From Rossellomorea vietnamensis (GTDB lineage Bacteria; Bacillota; Bacilli; Bacillales; Bacillaceae_B): DNA of 64,000 nucleotides. The DNA is taken from NCBI RefSeq assembly GCF_025398035.1, contig NZ_CP104558.1:124001-188000 (forward strand), read 5' to 3'. How positions within the stretch are numbered: the stretch's first letter is position 1; each line of letters opens with the position of its first letter. Positions 54,119-63,549 of the stretch are shown one piece after another. The position numbers and the translations under genes were made by a program. The notes under the pieces were generated by a model that saw only the letters and a list, made by a program, of their open reading frames with translations, was not told the DNA's origin and searched no databases.

Positions 54119-54984
54119 ATGTCATATCCAAAATAAACGATTTGAGATTAACGATAGATCATTTGAAAAATACGGGGAAAACGATAGGGTTTGTCCCTAC
54201 AATGGGCTTTCTTCATGAGGGGCATCTGACCTTGGCGAAGGAAGCAAGGACCAACAATGAAGTCGTTGTGATGAGTATTTTTGTGAACCCCCTGCAATTC
54301 GGGCCGAATGAAGATTTTGACCGCTATCCCCGTGATGTGGAGAGGGATACGGAGTTAGCAAGGATGTCGGGGGTTGATATTCTTTTCATTCCTGACGTGG
54401 CTGACATGTACCCGGGGAAGCAGTCAATCACGATGAACGTGGAGGAGCGTGTGGATGTACTGTGCGGCCGTAAGCGGGAAGGTCATTTTGACGGGGTTGT
54501 GACGGTCCTGACGAAATTATTTCATCTTGTACAGCCTACGAGGGCTTACTTTGGCCAGAAGGATGCCCAACAAGTTGCTGTGGTGGAAGGCTTGGTGAGC
54601 GATTATTTCTTTCCGATTGAAATCATCCGGGTCCCTACTGTCAGGGAAGAGGATGGACTGGCCAAGAGTTCAAGGAATGTCTATCTGTCACAAGACGAAA
54701 GACAAGTTGCCCCTTTCCTTTATGAAAGTTTGCAAGAAGCGCGTAAAAGGATTGAAGAGGGAGAGAGAAGTCCTTCTTTCCTTACGGGGATGATTTCTAA
54801 AATCATACAAGAAAACACTTCTGGTACCATCGATTATGTAGAAGTGTATTCATACCCGGAGTTTCGTGAACTGAAGCGGCTTGAAGGTGACATCATCATA
54901 GCTGTAGCCGTTCAATTTCAACAGGCCAGATTAATAGATAATATAATCATCAGTGTACAACCGGAGGAGGATTACTATGTTTAG
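54115..54984 (+). CDS. panC: Pantothenate synthetase
   Basis: ATP-dependent condensation of pantoate with beta-alanine. 289 residues, nucleotidyltransferase fold: [20 protein letters not shown] (HIGH-like HEGH), [33 protein letters not shown] and the KMSKS-like KSSRNVYLS. Translationally coupled to panB and panD (8-bp overlap). Confidence 0.97.
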   Translation: MNVISKINDLRLTIDHLKNTGKTIGFVPTMGFLHEGHLTLAKEARTNNEVVVMSIFVNPLQFGPNEDFDRYPRDVERDTELARMSGVDILFIPDVADMYPGKQSITMNVEERVDVLCGRKREGHFDGVVTVLTKLFHLVQPTRAYFGQKDAQQVAVVEGLVSDYFFPIEIIRVPTVREEDGLAKSSRNVYLSQDERQVAPFLYESLQEARKRIEEGERSPSFLTGMISKIIQENTSGTIDYVEVYSYPEFRELKRLEGDIIIAVAVQFQQARLIDNIIISVQPEEDYYV

Positions 54985-55360
54985 AACGATGATGAGTGGA
55001 AAAATTCATAGAGCGACGGTAACCGAAGCAAACCTTGAGTACGTCGGGAGCATTACCATCGATAAGGATATTCTCGATGCAGTCGGAATGATGGCAAATG
55101 AAAAGGTTCAGATTGTCAACAACAATAACGGTGCCCGCCTGGAAACCTATATCATACCGGGGGAAAGAGGTAGCGGCGTCATCTGTCTGAACGGTGCGGC
55201 TGCAAGGCTCGTGCAAAAAGGGGATATCGTCATCATCATTTCGTATAAACTGGTTGCTGAGGAGATGGTTCATGACCATATTCCAAAAGTGGCGATCATG
55301 GGGGAAAACAACCGGGTGATCGATATGATCGGAACGGAACCGGAAGCGACAATACTATAA
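54977..55360 (+). CDS. panD: Aspartate 1-decarboxylase precursor
   Basis: Makes beta-alanine for panC. 127 residues, the normal proenzyme length. Self-cleavage is expected between Gly24 and Ser25 ([12 protein letters not shown]) to form the pyruvoyl group. [18 protein letters not shown] and VIIISYKL follow the family. The start at 54977 follows GGAGGAGG; the frame is open to 54953. Terminator directly after. Confidence 0.97.
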   Translation: MFRTMMSGKIHRATVTEANLEYVGSITIDKDILDAVGMMANEKVQIVNNNNGARLETYIIPGERGSGVICLNGAAARLVQKGDIVIIISYKLVAEEMVHDHIPKVAIMGENNRVIDMIGTEPEATIL

Positions 55361-55367
55361 AAGATGG

Positions 55368-55406
55368 GCAAGTCTTCTAGTTTGGGAATAGGAGACTTGC
55401 TTTTTT
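55368..55406 (+). terminator. Terminator after panBCD
   Basis: Stem GCAAGTCTTCTA / TAGGAGACTTGC (one G-U pair), 9-nt loop and six T residues. Confidence 0.88.
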
Positions 55407-55468
55407 GTTTATGGTACACTTATTTAGAAAATCATAAGAGTAGGATCTATATAAAGGCAGTGAATAAC

Positions 55469-58258
55469 ATGTACCCATTTAAACTGGTTGTCATCGACTT
55501 GGAAACAACAGGAAATTCCCCTAAGAAGGGAGAAAAAATCATTCAACTATCAGCGGTTATAATAGAAGGCGGGAAAATCATCGATCAATTTACATCCTTT
55601 GTATCTCCTGGAAAACCCATTCCTGCATTTATAGAGGAGTTAACCGGGATCAATGATGACATGGTGAAGGACGCACCGTCTTTTCATGAAATTGCACCGA
55701 AAATCCTGGAATTATTGGATCATGGTATCTTTGTCGCCCACAACGTTCAATTTGATCTTTCATTTCTTCAGGCAGAGCTGGAAGACGCAGGATATAACCC
55801 ATTTAAGGGACCTGCCTTTGATACAGTGGAACTCGCAAAAGTGGCTTTGCCATCTGCGGACAGTTTTAAACTGACAGAGCTATCCAATTCATTGAATCTG
55901 AGCCATGTCAGGCCGCATCAGGCGGATAGCGATGCTTATGTGACAGCTGAAATCCTTCTTTATTTTATCGAAGAACTTTCAAAGCTTCCTCTTGTCACCC
56001 TTGAAAAACTTCATAAACTCTCGAATCACTTAAAGAGTGATCTTGACTTGTTGTTTGACAGCATCGTGACAAATAAACAAAAGCATGTAGAGGATCTCTC
56101 AGAAGAACTTGAGGTATACCGGGGCCTTGCCCTTCGAAAGAGGAGTCACCCAGATACAACCGATGAAGAAATCGTTTTTGATCTACCCGATATAGAAGGA
56201 CACCTGGCACAGCATGTTCCTTTCTATGAAAAAAGAGAGCAGCAAATGGTCATGATGAACGAAATAGGACATGCATTCGATGAATCACAGCATGTGGTTA
56301 TCGAAGCGGGTACCGGTGTAGGAAAGTCACTGGGTTACTTATGGCCGGCCGTTCTGTTTGCCAAACGCACTCACCAAAAAGTGGTCATCAGTACATATAC
56401 CATTCAACTGCAAGAGCAACTGCTTCATAAAGAAATTAAATTACTGGAGAAAATCAGTCCTACCCCATTCAGGACCGTTCTCTTGAAAGGGAAGAATCAT
56501 TACATAAATCTGTTTAAATTCGAGCAGTCCCTCAGGGAAGATGAGTCCCAGTACGATGTGGTCCTGACAAAGATGCAGATTCTTGTATGGCTGACACGGA
56601 CCGAGACCGGGGATATGGATGAATTGAACCTCACTTCCGGGGGTCAGTTGTTTTGGAATCGATTAAAACACGACGGCTGGCACCTCACCCATACAAAAGA
56701 TCCATGGATCGGGAAGGATTTCTATCTTGCTGCAAGAAAGAATGCCCAGGAAGCAGATATCATCATCACCAACCATTCGATGCTATTAACCGATATGGTG
56801 AGGGAGAGCAGCATGCTTCCTCCCTATGATTATTTAGTGATCGATGAGGCCCATCATTTGGAAAAATCAGCGCGGCAGCATCTGGGGGTAATCATGGATT
56901 ATCTCTCCATTAAGTTCAGCACTTCACAGCTGGGGATGCTGGATCATAAACAACTGTTCTACCGGTTGGATCAGCTACTTTCCAGTCACACTGTCGATTT
57001 GAAGACCCATACCTTTGTATTGGATAAAATCATCGGGCAGTTCTATCTGGATCTGGAAGAAGCGTTTTCCGTCTTGACAAGTGTATTCTACAAAAAGGCT
57101 AAAAAAAGAACCGGAATACAGAAGATCCAGCTGCGCATTACCGATGAAATGAAAAACAGCCGTTATTGGCAACCTGTCCTCATGTCGATGGAACGTGTGA
57201 TTTCAGGAATGAAACATATTGAAAGGGAGTTTCAGCAGGTGCTGGATACCATCAAGGAGAAGAAAATCAAACTCCTTGATAAAGAAAAGGCACTAATTGA
57301 AGAATTCTATAGCTTTTTGGTGGATTTAACGGAATTGAGAACGAACTTCCAAACCGTGTTTCTAAAAGATATGAACAATCATGTTCTCTGGCTTGATGGA
57401 GATACCAGGTCGCTGCCGAACAGCCTGACCATTCAGGCTCAGCCGATCACGGTCGACGGGAATCTTCAGAGTGAGATTTTCGCCAAGAAGAAAAGCGTGG
57501 TGTTGACATCTGCCACTTTGACCGTCAGCGGCTCATTTCAATACTTCCTGAATGAAATCGGACTTGCAGACAATGTGAAAAAGGTTCAGCTGACTTCCCC
57601 CTTCGACTATCATGAGGTCTCAAGGCTTTTCGTTCCGACGGATGTACCTGAAATTCAACAGGTTCAAAGCGAGGAATACATTGAGGCCATCAGCTCCCAT
57701 TTAATAGGGGTCGCCCAGGCGACAAAGGGAAGGATGCTCATATTATTCACGTCCTACGATATGCTGAGGAAAACATACGAACTCATGAAAGAAAGTGGCT
57801 TATTGGAAGAATATGTGTTGATGGCACAGGGGATCACATCAGGCAGCCGTACGCGCTTGACCAAGAACTTCCAAAGGTTCGACAAGGCGATATTATTCGG
57901 TACGAGCAGTTTCTGGGAAGGGGTGGACATTCCGGGAGAGGACCTGTCCTGCCTTGCCATGGTGAGACTCCCGTTTTCCCCACCGGATGAGCCGGTCAAT
58001 CAGGCGAAATCGGATATCCTGAAAGCCCAGGGGAAGAACCCGTTTTCTTCCCACTCTCTACCTGAAGCTATCATCCGCTTCAAGCAAGGGGTAGGAAGGC
58101 TGATCAGAAGAAGCAGTGATCGGGGAATCGTGATTGTGTATGACCGGAGAATCAAGACAACAAGGTATGGTAAAGCATTCCTGCAGTCGATCCCTTCAAT
58201 GGAAGTCAAAGAAGGCGATCTATTTGATCTTGTTTCCTGGATCGAGGATTGGCTCTGA
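55469..58258 (+). CDS. dinG: DinG-family exonuclease/helicase
   Basis: 929 residues: an N-terminal DnaQ-like 3'-5' exonuclease (VIDLETTGNSPKKGE, about residue 9; HNVQFDLSFL; HQADSDAYVTAEIL) fused to an XPD-like superfamily 2 domain with GTGVGKSLGYLWPA (Walker A, about 283), VIDEAHHLEKSA (DEAH), TSATLTVSGSF and FGTSSFWEGVDIPGEDL. No four-cysteine iron-sulfur cluster is seen, as in B. subtilis DinG, whose activity is mainly exonuclease. The frame opens at 55364, inside the panD terminator; the ATG at 55469 gives the family length. Confidence 0.93.
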   Translation: MYPFKLVVIDLETTGNSPKKGEKIIQLSAVIIEGGKIIDQFTSFVSPGKPIPAFIEELTGINDDMVKDAPSFHEIAPKILELLDHGIFVAHNVQFDLSFLQAELEDAGYNPFKGPAFDTVELAKVALPSADSFKLTELSNSLNLSHVRPHQADSDAYVTAEILLYFIEELSKLPLVTLEKLHKLSNHLKSDLDLLFDSIVTNKQKHVEDLSEELEVYRGLALRKRSHPDTTDEEIVFDLPDIEGHLAQHVPFYEKREQQMVMMNEIGHAFDESQHVVIEAGTGVGKSLGYLWPAVLFAKRTHQKVVISTYTIQLQEQLLHKEIKLLEKISPTPFRTVLLKGKNHYINLFKFEQSLREDESQYDVVLTKMQILVWLTRTETGDMDELNLTSGGQLFWNRLKHDGWHLTHTKDPWIGKDFYLAARKNAQEADIIITNHSMLLTDMVRESSMLPPYDYLVIDEAHHLEKSARQHLGVIMDYLSIKFSTSQLGMLDHKQLFYRLDQLLSSHTVDLKTHTFVLDKIIGQFYLDLEEAFSVLTSVFYKKAKKRTGIQKIQLRITDEMKNSRYWQPVLMSMERVISGMKHIEREFQQVLDTIKEKKIKLLDKEKALIEEFYSFLVDLTELRTNFQTVFLKDMNNHVLWLDGDTRSLPNSLTIQAQPITVDGNLQSEIFAKKKSVVLTSATLTVSGSFQYFLNEIGLADNVKKVQLTSPFDYHEVSRLFVPTDVPEIQQVQSEEYIEAISSHLIGVAQATKGRMLILFTSYDMLRKTYELMKESGLLEEYVLMAQGITSGSRTRLTKNFQRFDKAILFGTSSFWEGVDIPGEDLSCLAMVRLPFSPPDEPVNQAKSDILKAQGKNPFSSHSLPEAIIRFKQGVGRLIRRSSDRGIVIVYDRRIKTTRYGKAFLQSIPSMEVKEGDLFDLVSWIEDWL

Positions 58259-58335
58259 AATCCGTTTGAACTTCAGTGATAAAATCTCTCCTTTGACACA
58301 CTCTAAAGGGTAGATGTGAAACTGGAGGATTGTAA

Positions 58336-59172
58336 ATGAGAGTGATTTTACTGACTGTGCTGTCTTTTCTCCTGGTGACGTCAAATGCTTATGGAATGAA
58401 AGTCCCCAAGGTGGATTTACATATCTCCCAAGAAGAGTATGCGATTAGTTTCCTCCCTGTAGAAAAAGGGGAGGTCGCTGTCCTTCACCTGGCATCTGGC
58501 AATCATTATTTGATCAATACAGGAGCATTTAAGGACCGCAGGCAACTTTATTATTATTTCAATCAAATTCATATAGACAGCATCAAGGGTTTAATACTTA
58601 CAGAGAAGAATGAAGTCGACGAGACAATGATCATTGAACTGGTGGAAAAGTTCGGCATTGAAGAGATCATCGTAGGGAAATCCCTTGAAACACTAATGCC
58701 GAAAAGAGTCTCCCGATTCCTTCATACTGTACAAGAGGACCAGACCTGTACATTTTCAGATGAATTAACCATGAGGGCCCTACACGAAGGAAACGAAAAG
58801 AGAGAAGGGTTGGACTTTTCCTTCACCTTTTTTCAGCATCGCTTTCTCTGGCTGAGTTCCCAATCATCACATGCTGAAGGGGTACTGCTCAGTAAACCCC
58901 TGAAAAACGTCAACATCGTGAAACTGCCCGTCCATGCCAAATCAGAAGGCATGTCTCACAGACTTCTTAAGCATGTTGACCCACAAACCGCCATTCTTTA
59001 CCGTTCGAAAGAAAGGCTCCTGAATGGTGAAATGCTTGAAGCCATCAACGAAGCGTGGATCGATCTTTACTTAACGGGTCAACACGGGCTGATAGCAGTA
59101 AAATTTAACAGTAGAAACTACGAGGTGCTCACGTTTGATCAGGAGGATGGAGTGTTCAAGGAGGGAGGCTGA
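58336..59172 (+). CDS. Secreted degenerate metallo-beta-lactamase-like protein (ComEC-like domain)
   Basis: 278 residues: signal peptide (VILLTVLSFLLVTSNAYG, cut near 20-22), then a domain following the ComEC/Rec2 C-terminal beta-lactamase pattern (VAVLHLASGNHYLINTGAFK; LYYYFNQIHIDSIKGLILTE; FGIEEIIVG). At the place of the HxHxDH zinc motif it reads ILTEKNEVDE, so metal ligands are missing and hydrolase activity is unlikely. A later segment (FFQHRFLWLSSQSSHAEGVL) matches the second half of the fold. Ribosome site TGGAGG. Found between dinG and ypmA; role unknown. Confidence 0.65.
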   Translation: MRVILLTVLSFLLVTSNAYGMKVPKVDLHISQEEYAISFLPVEKGEVAVLHLASGNHYLINTGAFKDRRQLYYYFNQIHIDSIKGLILTEKNEVDETMIIELVEKFGIEEIIVGKSLETLMPKRVSRFLHTVQEDQTCTFSDELTMRALHEGNEKREGLDFSFTFFQHRFLWLSSQSSHAEGVLLSKPLKNVNIVKLPVHAKSEGMSHRLLKHVDPQTAILYRSKERLLNGEMLEAINEAWIDLYLTGQHGLIAVKFNSRNYEVLTFDQEDGVFKEGG

Positions 59173-59245
59173 CAGTTCAGCCTTCCATGTATGAATTCAT
59201 CACTGTTTTTTTATGATATTCCCCTACCAAGGTGGCCCCTTATGT

Positions 59246-59254
59246 TGTTATAAT
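59246..59254 (+). promoter_or_regulatory. Extended -10 promoter of ypmA-ypmB-aspB
   Basis: TGTTATAAT, 53 bp before ypmA, with no clear -35 box. Confidence 0.55.
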
Positions 59255-59307
59255 GTGTGTAGAGTTTTTTTACTTGAATGAGGGTAATAGTTAAAAGGAG
59301 GACCAAC

Positions 59308-59478
59308 ATGGAAAGCCGAATCGAAGTTCTTTCCACTGTTCGTATCGAGTATACGGATAACTTATATAAAGTGGTTGATACATTGAATAGAACGTTAAAA
59401 AAAGATGATTATATGTTTGGTTTAGCATTAGATCCGGAAGATCAGAATCAAGCAGTATTAACAATTTATCGTACATAA
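59308..59478 (+). CDS. ypmA: YpmA-like small protein (DUF4264)
   Basis: 56 residues (MESRIEVLSTVRIEYTDNLY, then KVVDTLNRTLKKDDYMFGLA), soluble, ferredoxin-like in size. Length and position before ypmB/aspB match B. subtilis YpmA. Function unknown. Strong ribosome site AAAAGGAGG; the frame is open to 59278. Confidence 0.85.
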   Translation: MESRIEVLSTVRIEYTDNLYKVVDTLNRTLKKDDYMFGLALDPEDQNQAVLTIYRT

Positions 59479-59490
59479 AGAGTGATTGTA

Positions 59491-59967
59491 ATGAAAAAAT
59501 GGATAACCATCATCGTACTATTGTTCCTCGTCATTGGAATCTCAGCCTCAGTACTTGTGTACCAACTTTCCCGGAATCCTCTCGATCATCAGAGGGACCT
59601 GGCCTTGAAGCGGGTGGAAGATGAAACTGCCATCGTGAAAGTGGAGGATACGAGCTTTTATAATGGCTCGAAGTCCTATGTAGTGGTAACCGGCCAAAAT
59701 GAAAAGAGGGAAAAGCTGGTTGCCTGGGTCCCGGATAAGAAAGGGAAAATTATTGAGAAAAAATGGGCCAATGGCATTACAAAAGATCAGGCAATCAATA
59801 AACTAAATGATGAAAAGAAACCAAAAGAATTATTATCGGTCCGTTTAGGGTATGAATCCGTCGGTCCGGTGTGGGAAATGACCTACTTAGATCAACAAGA
59901 CAATTTAAATTATTATTATCTGCTGTTTTCTACCGGGGAATGGTGGAGAAAAATTGAAAATTTATGA
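59491..59967 (+). CDS. ypmB: YpmB-like membrane-anchored protein (DUF5590)
   Basis: 158 residues: N-terminal signal anchor (about 4-24, ITIIVLLFLVIGISASVLVY) and an extracytoplasmic domain of PepSY-like look (RVEDETAIVKVEDTSFYNGS, ITKDQAINKLNDEKKPKELL, YYYLLFSTGEWWRKIENL). Function unknown; always next to aspB. Start at 59491 behind AAAGAGTG; GTG at 59482 is rejected as part of that site. Confidence 0.85.
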   Translation: MKKWITIIVLLFLVIGISASVLVYQLSRNPLDHQRDLALKRVEDETAIVKVEDTSFYNGSKSYVVVTGQNEKREKLVAWVPDKKGKIIEKKWANGITKDQAINKLNDEKKPKELLSVRLGYESVGPVWEMTYLDQQDNLNYYYLLFSTGEWWRKIENL

Positions 59968-59985
59968 TCAGGGGGAACAGGACAA

Positions 59986-61176
59986 ATGAAATTCACGTTA
60001 GCTGATAGAGTCAGTGCTTTAACACCATCCACGACGTTAGCGATCACGGCTAAAGCGAAGGAAATGAAGTCACAGGGTATCGATGTCATCGGTTTGGGTG
60101 CCGGAGAACCCGACTTCAATACACCGGAACATATCATCAAGGCGGCCTATGAGTCCATGACGGAAGGTCATACGAAATATACTCCGTCCGGTGGAATGGC
60201 CAAATTGAAAGAAGCGATCATCCATAAGTTTGAAACCGATCAGCACCTGACCTACAAACCATCCGAGCTCATAGTGACAAGTGGGGCAAAGCATGCTCTA
60301 TATACATTATTCCAAGTCTTATTAAATGAAGGGGATGAAGTCATCATCCCTACACCATACTGGGTAAGCTATCCAGAACAGGTGAAGCTTGCCGGTGGGA
60401 CTCCCGTCATTGTCGAAGGAAAAGAAGAGAATGAGTACAAAATCACCCCCCAACAGCTGGAAGAGTCAGTCACTTCGAAAACGAAGGCTGTCATTCTCAA
60501 CACACCAAGCAACCCTACAGGTATGCTGTATTCCCGTGAAGAGCTTGGGGCCATCGGGGAAGTGTGCCTGGAAAAGGGCATCATGATCGTGTCTGATGAA
60601 ATATATGAGAAGCTGGTTTATGGTGGGAACACCCATACGTCCATCGCAGAATTGTCCAAGGAATTGAAAGAACAAACCATTGTGATCAATGGAGTCTCTA
60701 AATCACATTCCATGACGGGATGGAGAATCGGGTATGCGGCAGGAAACGAATCCGTCATCAAAGCGATGACCAATCTTGCCAGCCACTCAACTTCCAACCC
60801 CACTACCACTTCACAATACGGGACCGTTGCAGCTTACATGGGGGACCAGATGCCTGTAGAGGAGATGAGAGAGGCATTCGAAGAGCGCTTAAACATTGTG
60901 TTTGATAAATTGAACCGTATCCCGGGGTTCCATTGTTTAAAGCCTCAAGGTGCTTTCTATCTATTCCCGAATGTGTCAGAAGCGGCAAAGAAAACAGGCT
61001 ATCACACTGTTGATGAATTCACGAAGGCCCTGCTTGAAGAGGCGAAGGTAGCCGTCATCCCAGGTTCAGGATTCGGGTCTGAAAACAATATCCGCCTATC
61101 ATATGCCACAAGCCTCGATGCCCTTGAAGAAGCGATCGGGCGCATGCAGAAATTTGTTGAGGATAAAAGCAGATAA
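59986..61176 (+). CDS. aspB: Aspartate aminotransferase
   Basis: PLP-dependent interconversion of aspartate/2-oxoglutarate and oxaloacetate/glutamate. 396 residues, fold type I, class Ib: LGAGEPDFNTPEHI, KYTPSGGMAKLKEAI, TPYWVSYPEQV, NTPSNPTGMLYS, SDEIYEKLVYGG and the Schiff-base lysine in INGVSKSHSMTGWRIGYAAG. Directly before asnS, as in B. subtilis, linking aspartate supply to asparaginyl-tRNA synthesis. Confidence 0.96.
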   Translation: MKFTLADRVSALTPSTTLAITAKAKEMKSQGIDVIGLGAGEPDFNTPEHIIKAAYESMTEGHTKYTPSGGMAKLKEAIIHKFETDQHLTYKPSELIVTSGAKHALYTLFQVLLNEGDEVIIPTPYWVSYPEQVKLAGGTPVIVEGKEENEYKITPQQLEESVTSKTKAVILNTPSNPTGMLYSREELGAIGEVCLEKGIMIVSDEIYEKLVYGGNTHTSIAELSKELKEQTIVINGVSKSHSMTGWRIGYAAGNESVIKAMTNLASHSTSNPTTTSQYGTVAAYMGDQMPVEEMREAFEERLNIVFDKLNRIPGFHCLKPQGAFYLFPNVSEAAKKTGYHTVDEFTKALLEEAKVAVIPGSGFGSENNIRLSYATSLDALEEAIGRMQKFVEDKSR

Positions 61177-61187
61177 TAGAGGGAATC

Positions 61188-61213
61188 GCAGACCGTATAG
61201 CGGTCTGCTTTTT
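61188..61213 (+). terminator. Terminator after aspB
   Basis: An 8-bp perfect stem GCAGACCG / CGGTCTGC, 5-nt loop and five T residues. Confidence 0.85.
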
Positions 61214-61243
61214 CCTTAAACTCATCTCGTTTCGCTCTATCTA

Positions 61244-61272
61244 TTGCGACGGGATAATGGTAAATGTATAAT
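61244..61272 (+). promoter_or_regulatory. Sigma-A promoter of asnS
   Basis: TTGCGA, 17-bp spacer and a perfect TATAAT. The leader is about 40 nt, too short for a T-box. Confidence 0.75.
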
Positions 61273-61318
61273 AAATAACGATACATAAGCGTCTTAGTTT
61301 TTTTGGAGGGAAAAAATC

Positions 61319-62611
61319 GTGAAAACTACTATATCTCAAGTAAGTAAGTTCGTTGGTGAAGAAGTAACCATCGGAGCGTGGCTTGCCAACAAACGTTCAA
61401 GTGGAAAAATTGCCTTTCTTCAGCTTCGTGACGGTACTGGATTCATTCAAGGTGTTGTCGTCAAAAGTGAAGTGGAAGAAGAAATCTTTCAAAAAGCAAA
61501 ATCATTGACTCAAGAAACGTCTTTATATGTAACAGGAACGGTTTCGGAAGATTCCCGTTCACCGTTTGGATACGAGCTGCAGGTGAAGAGCGTGGAAGTG
61601 ATCCACGAAGCCGTGGATTATCCCATCACACCGAAGGAGCATGGAACTGAATTCCTGATGGACCATCGTCACCTTTGGCTTCGTTCCCGCAAGCAGCATG
61701 CCGTCATGAAGGTGCGGAACGAAATCATCCGTGCTACATACGAATTCTTCAATCAAGAAGGATTCGTCAAGGTGGATCCACCGATCCTCACTGGAAGTGC
61801 ACCGGAAGGAACGACTGAATTATTCGCCACTAAATATTTTGAAGAAGATGCATACCTATCCCAAAGCGGTCAGCTTTATATGGAAGCGGCAGCCATGGCA
61901 TTAGGGAAAGTATTCTCATTCGGTCCTACATTCAGGGCGGAGAAGTCTAAAACACGTCGTCATCTGATCGAATTCTGGATGATCGAGCCTGAAATGGCTT
62001 TCTATGATTTCAAGGACAACCTTGAAGTACAGGAGCAATATGTTTCTTATATCGTTCAATCCGTACTGGATAACTGCAAGCTTGAATTGGACCGCCTTGG
62101 AAGAGACGTGTCTAAACTTGAGCAGATCAAAGCTCCGTTCCCGCGCATCACATATGACGATGCCCTGAAATTATTGCATGAAAAAGGCTTTGATGATATC
62201 GAGTGGGGAGATGACTTTGGTGCTCCGCACGAGACGGCCATTGCTGAAAGTTATGATAAGCCTGTGTTCATCACCCATTATCCGACTTCACTAAAACCTT
62301 TTTACATGCAGCCGGATCCGGATCGTGATGATGTGGTATTATGTGCCGACCTGATTGCTCCTGAAGGGTATGGGGAAATTATCGGTGGTTCAGAACGTAT
62401 CCATGATGCAGAGCTTATGAAAGCGCGTATCGAAGAGCATGAACTCGCTACAGACGCATACAAGTGGTATCTGGAATTAAGGGAATATGGATCTGTCCCT
62501 CACTCCGGCTTCGGTCTTGGACTTGAAAGAACAGTAGCCTGGATCAGCGGAGTAGAACACGTAAGGGAAACCATCCCATTCCCACGTCTACTCAACCGTC
62601 TGTATCCTTAA
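61319..62611 (+). CDS. asnS: Asparaginyl-tRNA synthetase
   Basis: 430 residues, class IIb, the same length as in B. subtilis: N-terminal OB-fold anticodon-binding domain (about 15-110; [20 protein letters not shown]), motif 2 around [20 protein letters not shown] and motif 3 [23 protein letters not shown] start behind TTTGGAGGG. Own promoter and terminator. Confidence 0.96.
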   Translation: MKTTISQVSKFVGEEVTIGAWLANKRSSGKIAFLQLRDGTGFIQGVVVKSEVEEEIFQKAKSLTQETSLYVTGTVSEDSRSPFGYELQVKSVEVIHEAVDYPITPKEHGTEFLMDHRHLWLRSRKQHAVMKVRNEIIRATYEFFNQEGFVKVDPPILTGSAPEGTTELFATKYFEEDAYLSQSGQLYMEAAAMALGKVFSFGPTFRAEKSKTRRHLIEFWMIEPEMAFYDFKDNLEVQEQYVSYIVQSVLDNCKLELDRLGRDVSKLEQIKAPFPRITYDDALKLLHEKGFDDIEWGDDFGAPHETAIAESYDKPVFITHYPTSLKPFYMQPDPDRDDVVLCADLIAPEGYGEIIGGSERIHDAELMKARIEEHELATDAYKWYLELREYGSVPHSGFGLGLERTVAWISGVEHVRETIPFPRLLNRLYP

Positions 62612-62625
62612 TTACACTGACCTTA

Positions 62626-62674
62626 GAGCTGGCTGGATTGCTTACACGCAATCCCTGCCGGTTCTTTTGTTTTT
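62626..62674 (+). terminator. Terminator after asnS
   Basis: GAGCTGGC and GGATTGC pair with GCAATCC and GCCGGTTC (internal bulge, G-U pairs), followed by TTTTGTTTTTT. Confidence 0.8.
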
Positions 62675-62720
62675 TCCAACTTTCTTCTAATCCATAACCA
62701 TGTCCACATATATTGAATCA

Positions 62721-62729
62721 TGATATACT
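62721..62729 (+). promoter_or_regulatory. Extended -10 promoter of dnaD
   Basis: TGATATACT, 21 bp before the start codon; no clear -35 box. Confidence 0.5.
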
Positions 62730-62750
62730 AATGAGTGAGGTGTACTGAAT

Positions 62751-63461
62751 ATGGATTATAAACAATTAATGGTGTCCTGGATCGAAGAGGGGACACTGAA
62801 CATCCCGCAATTATTATTATCAAACTACCATACACTGGGCTTAAATGAATCAGAATTTGTCCTGCTTTTGCATATTTACGGGCACTTGGAAAAGGGAAAC
62901 TATTTTCCCACACCGGAAGAGCTTTCCAGTCCCATGAGCATTTCCAGTGAATTTTGTTCATCCCTATTACGAAAGCTCATTCAACAACGATTTTTATCGA
63001 TTGAAGAAGGTTCATCAGCAGAAGGGATCCTATTTGAGAAGTATTCTCTCAATCCACTATGGGAAAAGATGGCGGAATTCGTCATCCAGGATTCGAAAAT
63101 GAAACAAATGCAGCAATCGATGGAAGAAGAAGCGGATATCTATACGACATTCGAACAGGAATTCGGCCGCCCTCTTTCTCCATTGGAATGTGAGACCCTG
63201 GCCATGTGGCTGGATCAGGATGATCACAATGCCATTATCATTAAAGCGGCATTGAGGGAAGCGGTCATTTCAGGGAAGCTGAACTTCAGATACATCGATC
63301 GAATCCTTTTTGAATGGAAGAAAAATGGTGTGAAGACCATTGAAGATGCACGGAGCCAAAGCCAGCGCTTCAGGTCTCACCAAAAACCGGCTGCTTCGAA
63401 TGAACCAGCTTCTTCTCCAAAGCGAAAATCAGTACCATTCTATAATTGGCTTGAGCAATAA
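62751..63461 (+). CDS. dnaD: DNA replication initiation protein DnaD
   Basis: Primosome component acting with DnaA, DnaB and DnaI at oriC and at restart sites. 236 residues: an N-terminal winged-helix DDBH1 domain (about 1-105; LLLSNYHTLGLNESEFVLLL), a C-terminal DDBH2 domain (about 128-200; FEQEFGRPLSPLECETLAMW, then LKAALRE-like IIKAALREAVISGKLNFRYI with the YxxxI signature), and a basic/Ser/Pro-rich tail. nth follows, as in B. subtilis. Confidence 0.94.
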   Translation: MDYKQLMVSWIEEGTLNIPQLLLSNYHTLGLNESEFVLLLHIYGHLEKGNYFPTPEELSSPMSISSEFCSSLLRKLIQQRFLSIEEGSSAEGILFEKYSLNPLWEKMAEFVIQDSKMKQMQQSMEEEADIYTTFEQEFGRPLSPLECETLAMWLDQDDHNAIIIKAALREAVISGKLNFRYIDRILFEWKKNGVKTIEDARSQSQRFRSHQKPAASNEPASSPKRKSVPFYNWLEQ

Positions 63462-63468
63462 AACAATG

Positions 63469-63511
63469 AAAGGGGACTGACTCTCACATCTTTGGGTTGG
63501 TCTCTTTTTTT
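63469..63511 (+). terminator. Terminator between dnaD and nth
   Basis: 63469-63483 pairs with 63494-63507 (14 pairs, several G-U, one bulge) and a T-run follows. If active, nth needs read-through or its own promoter. Confidence 0.65.
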
Positions 63512-63549
63512 GATACAATTCATTCCTTGGGTTGGAGGTAGCAGGAAAC

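Noticed and set aside
61177-61318. T-box leader upstream of asnS
   Set aside because: The space between the aspB terminator, the promoter and the GTG start leaves only about 40 nt of leader, and no T-box core sequence is present.
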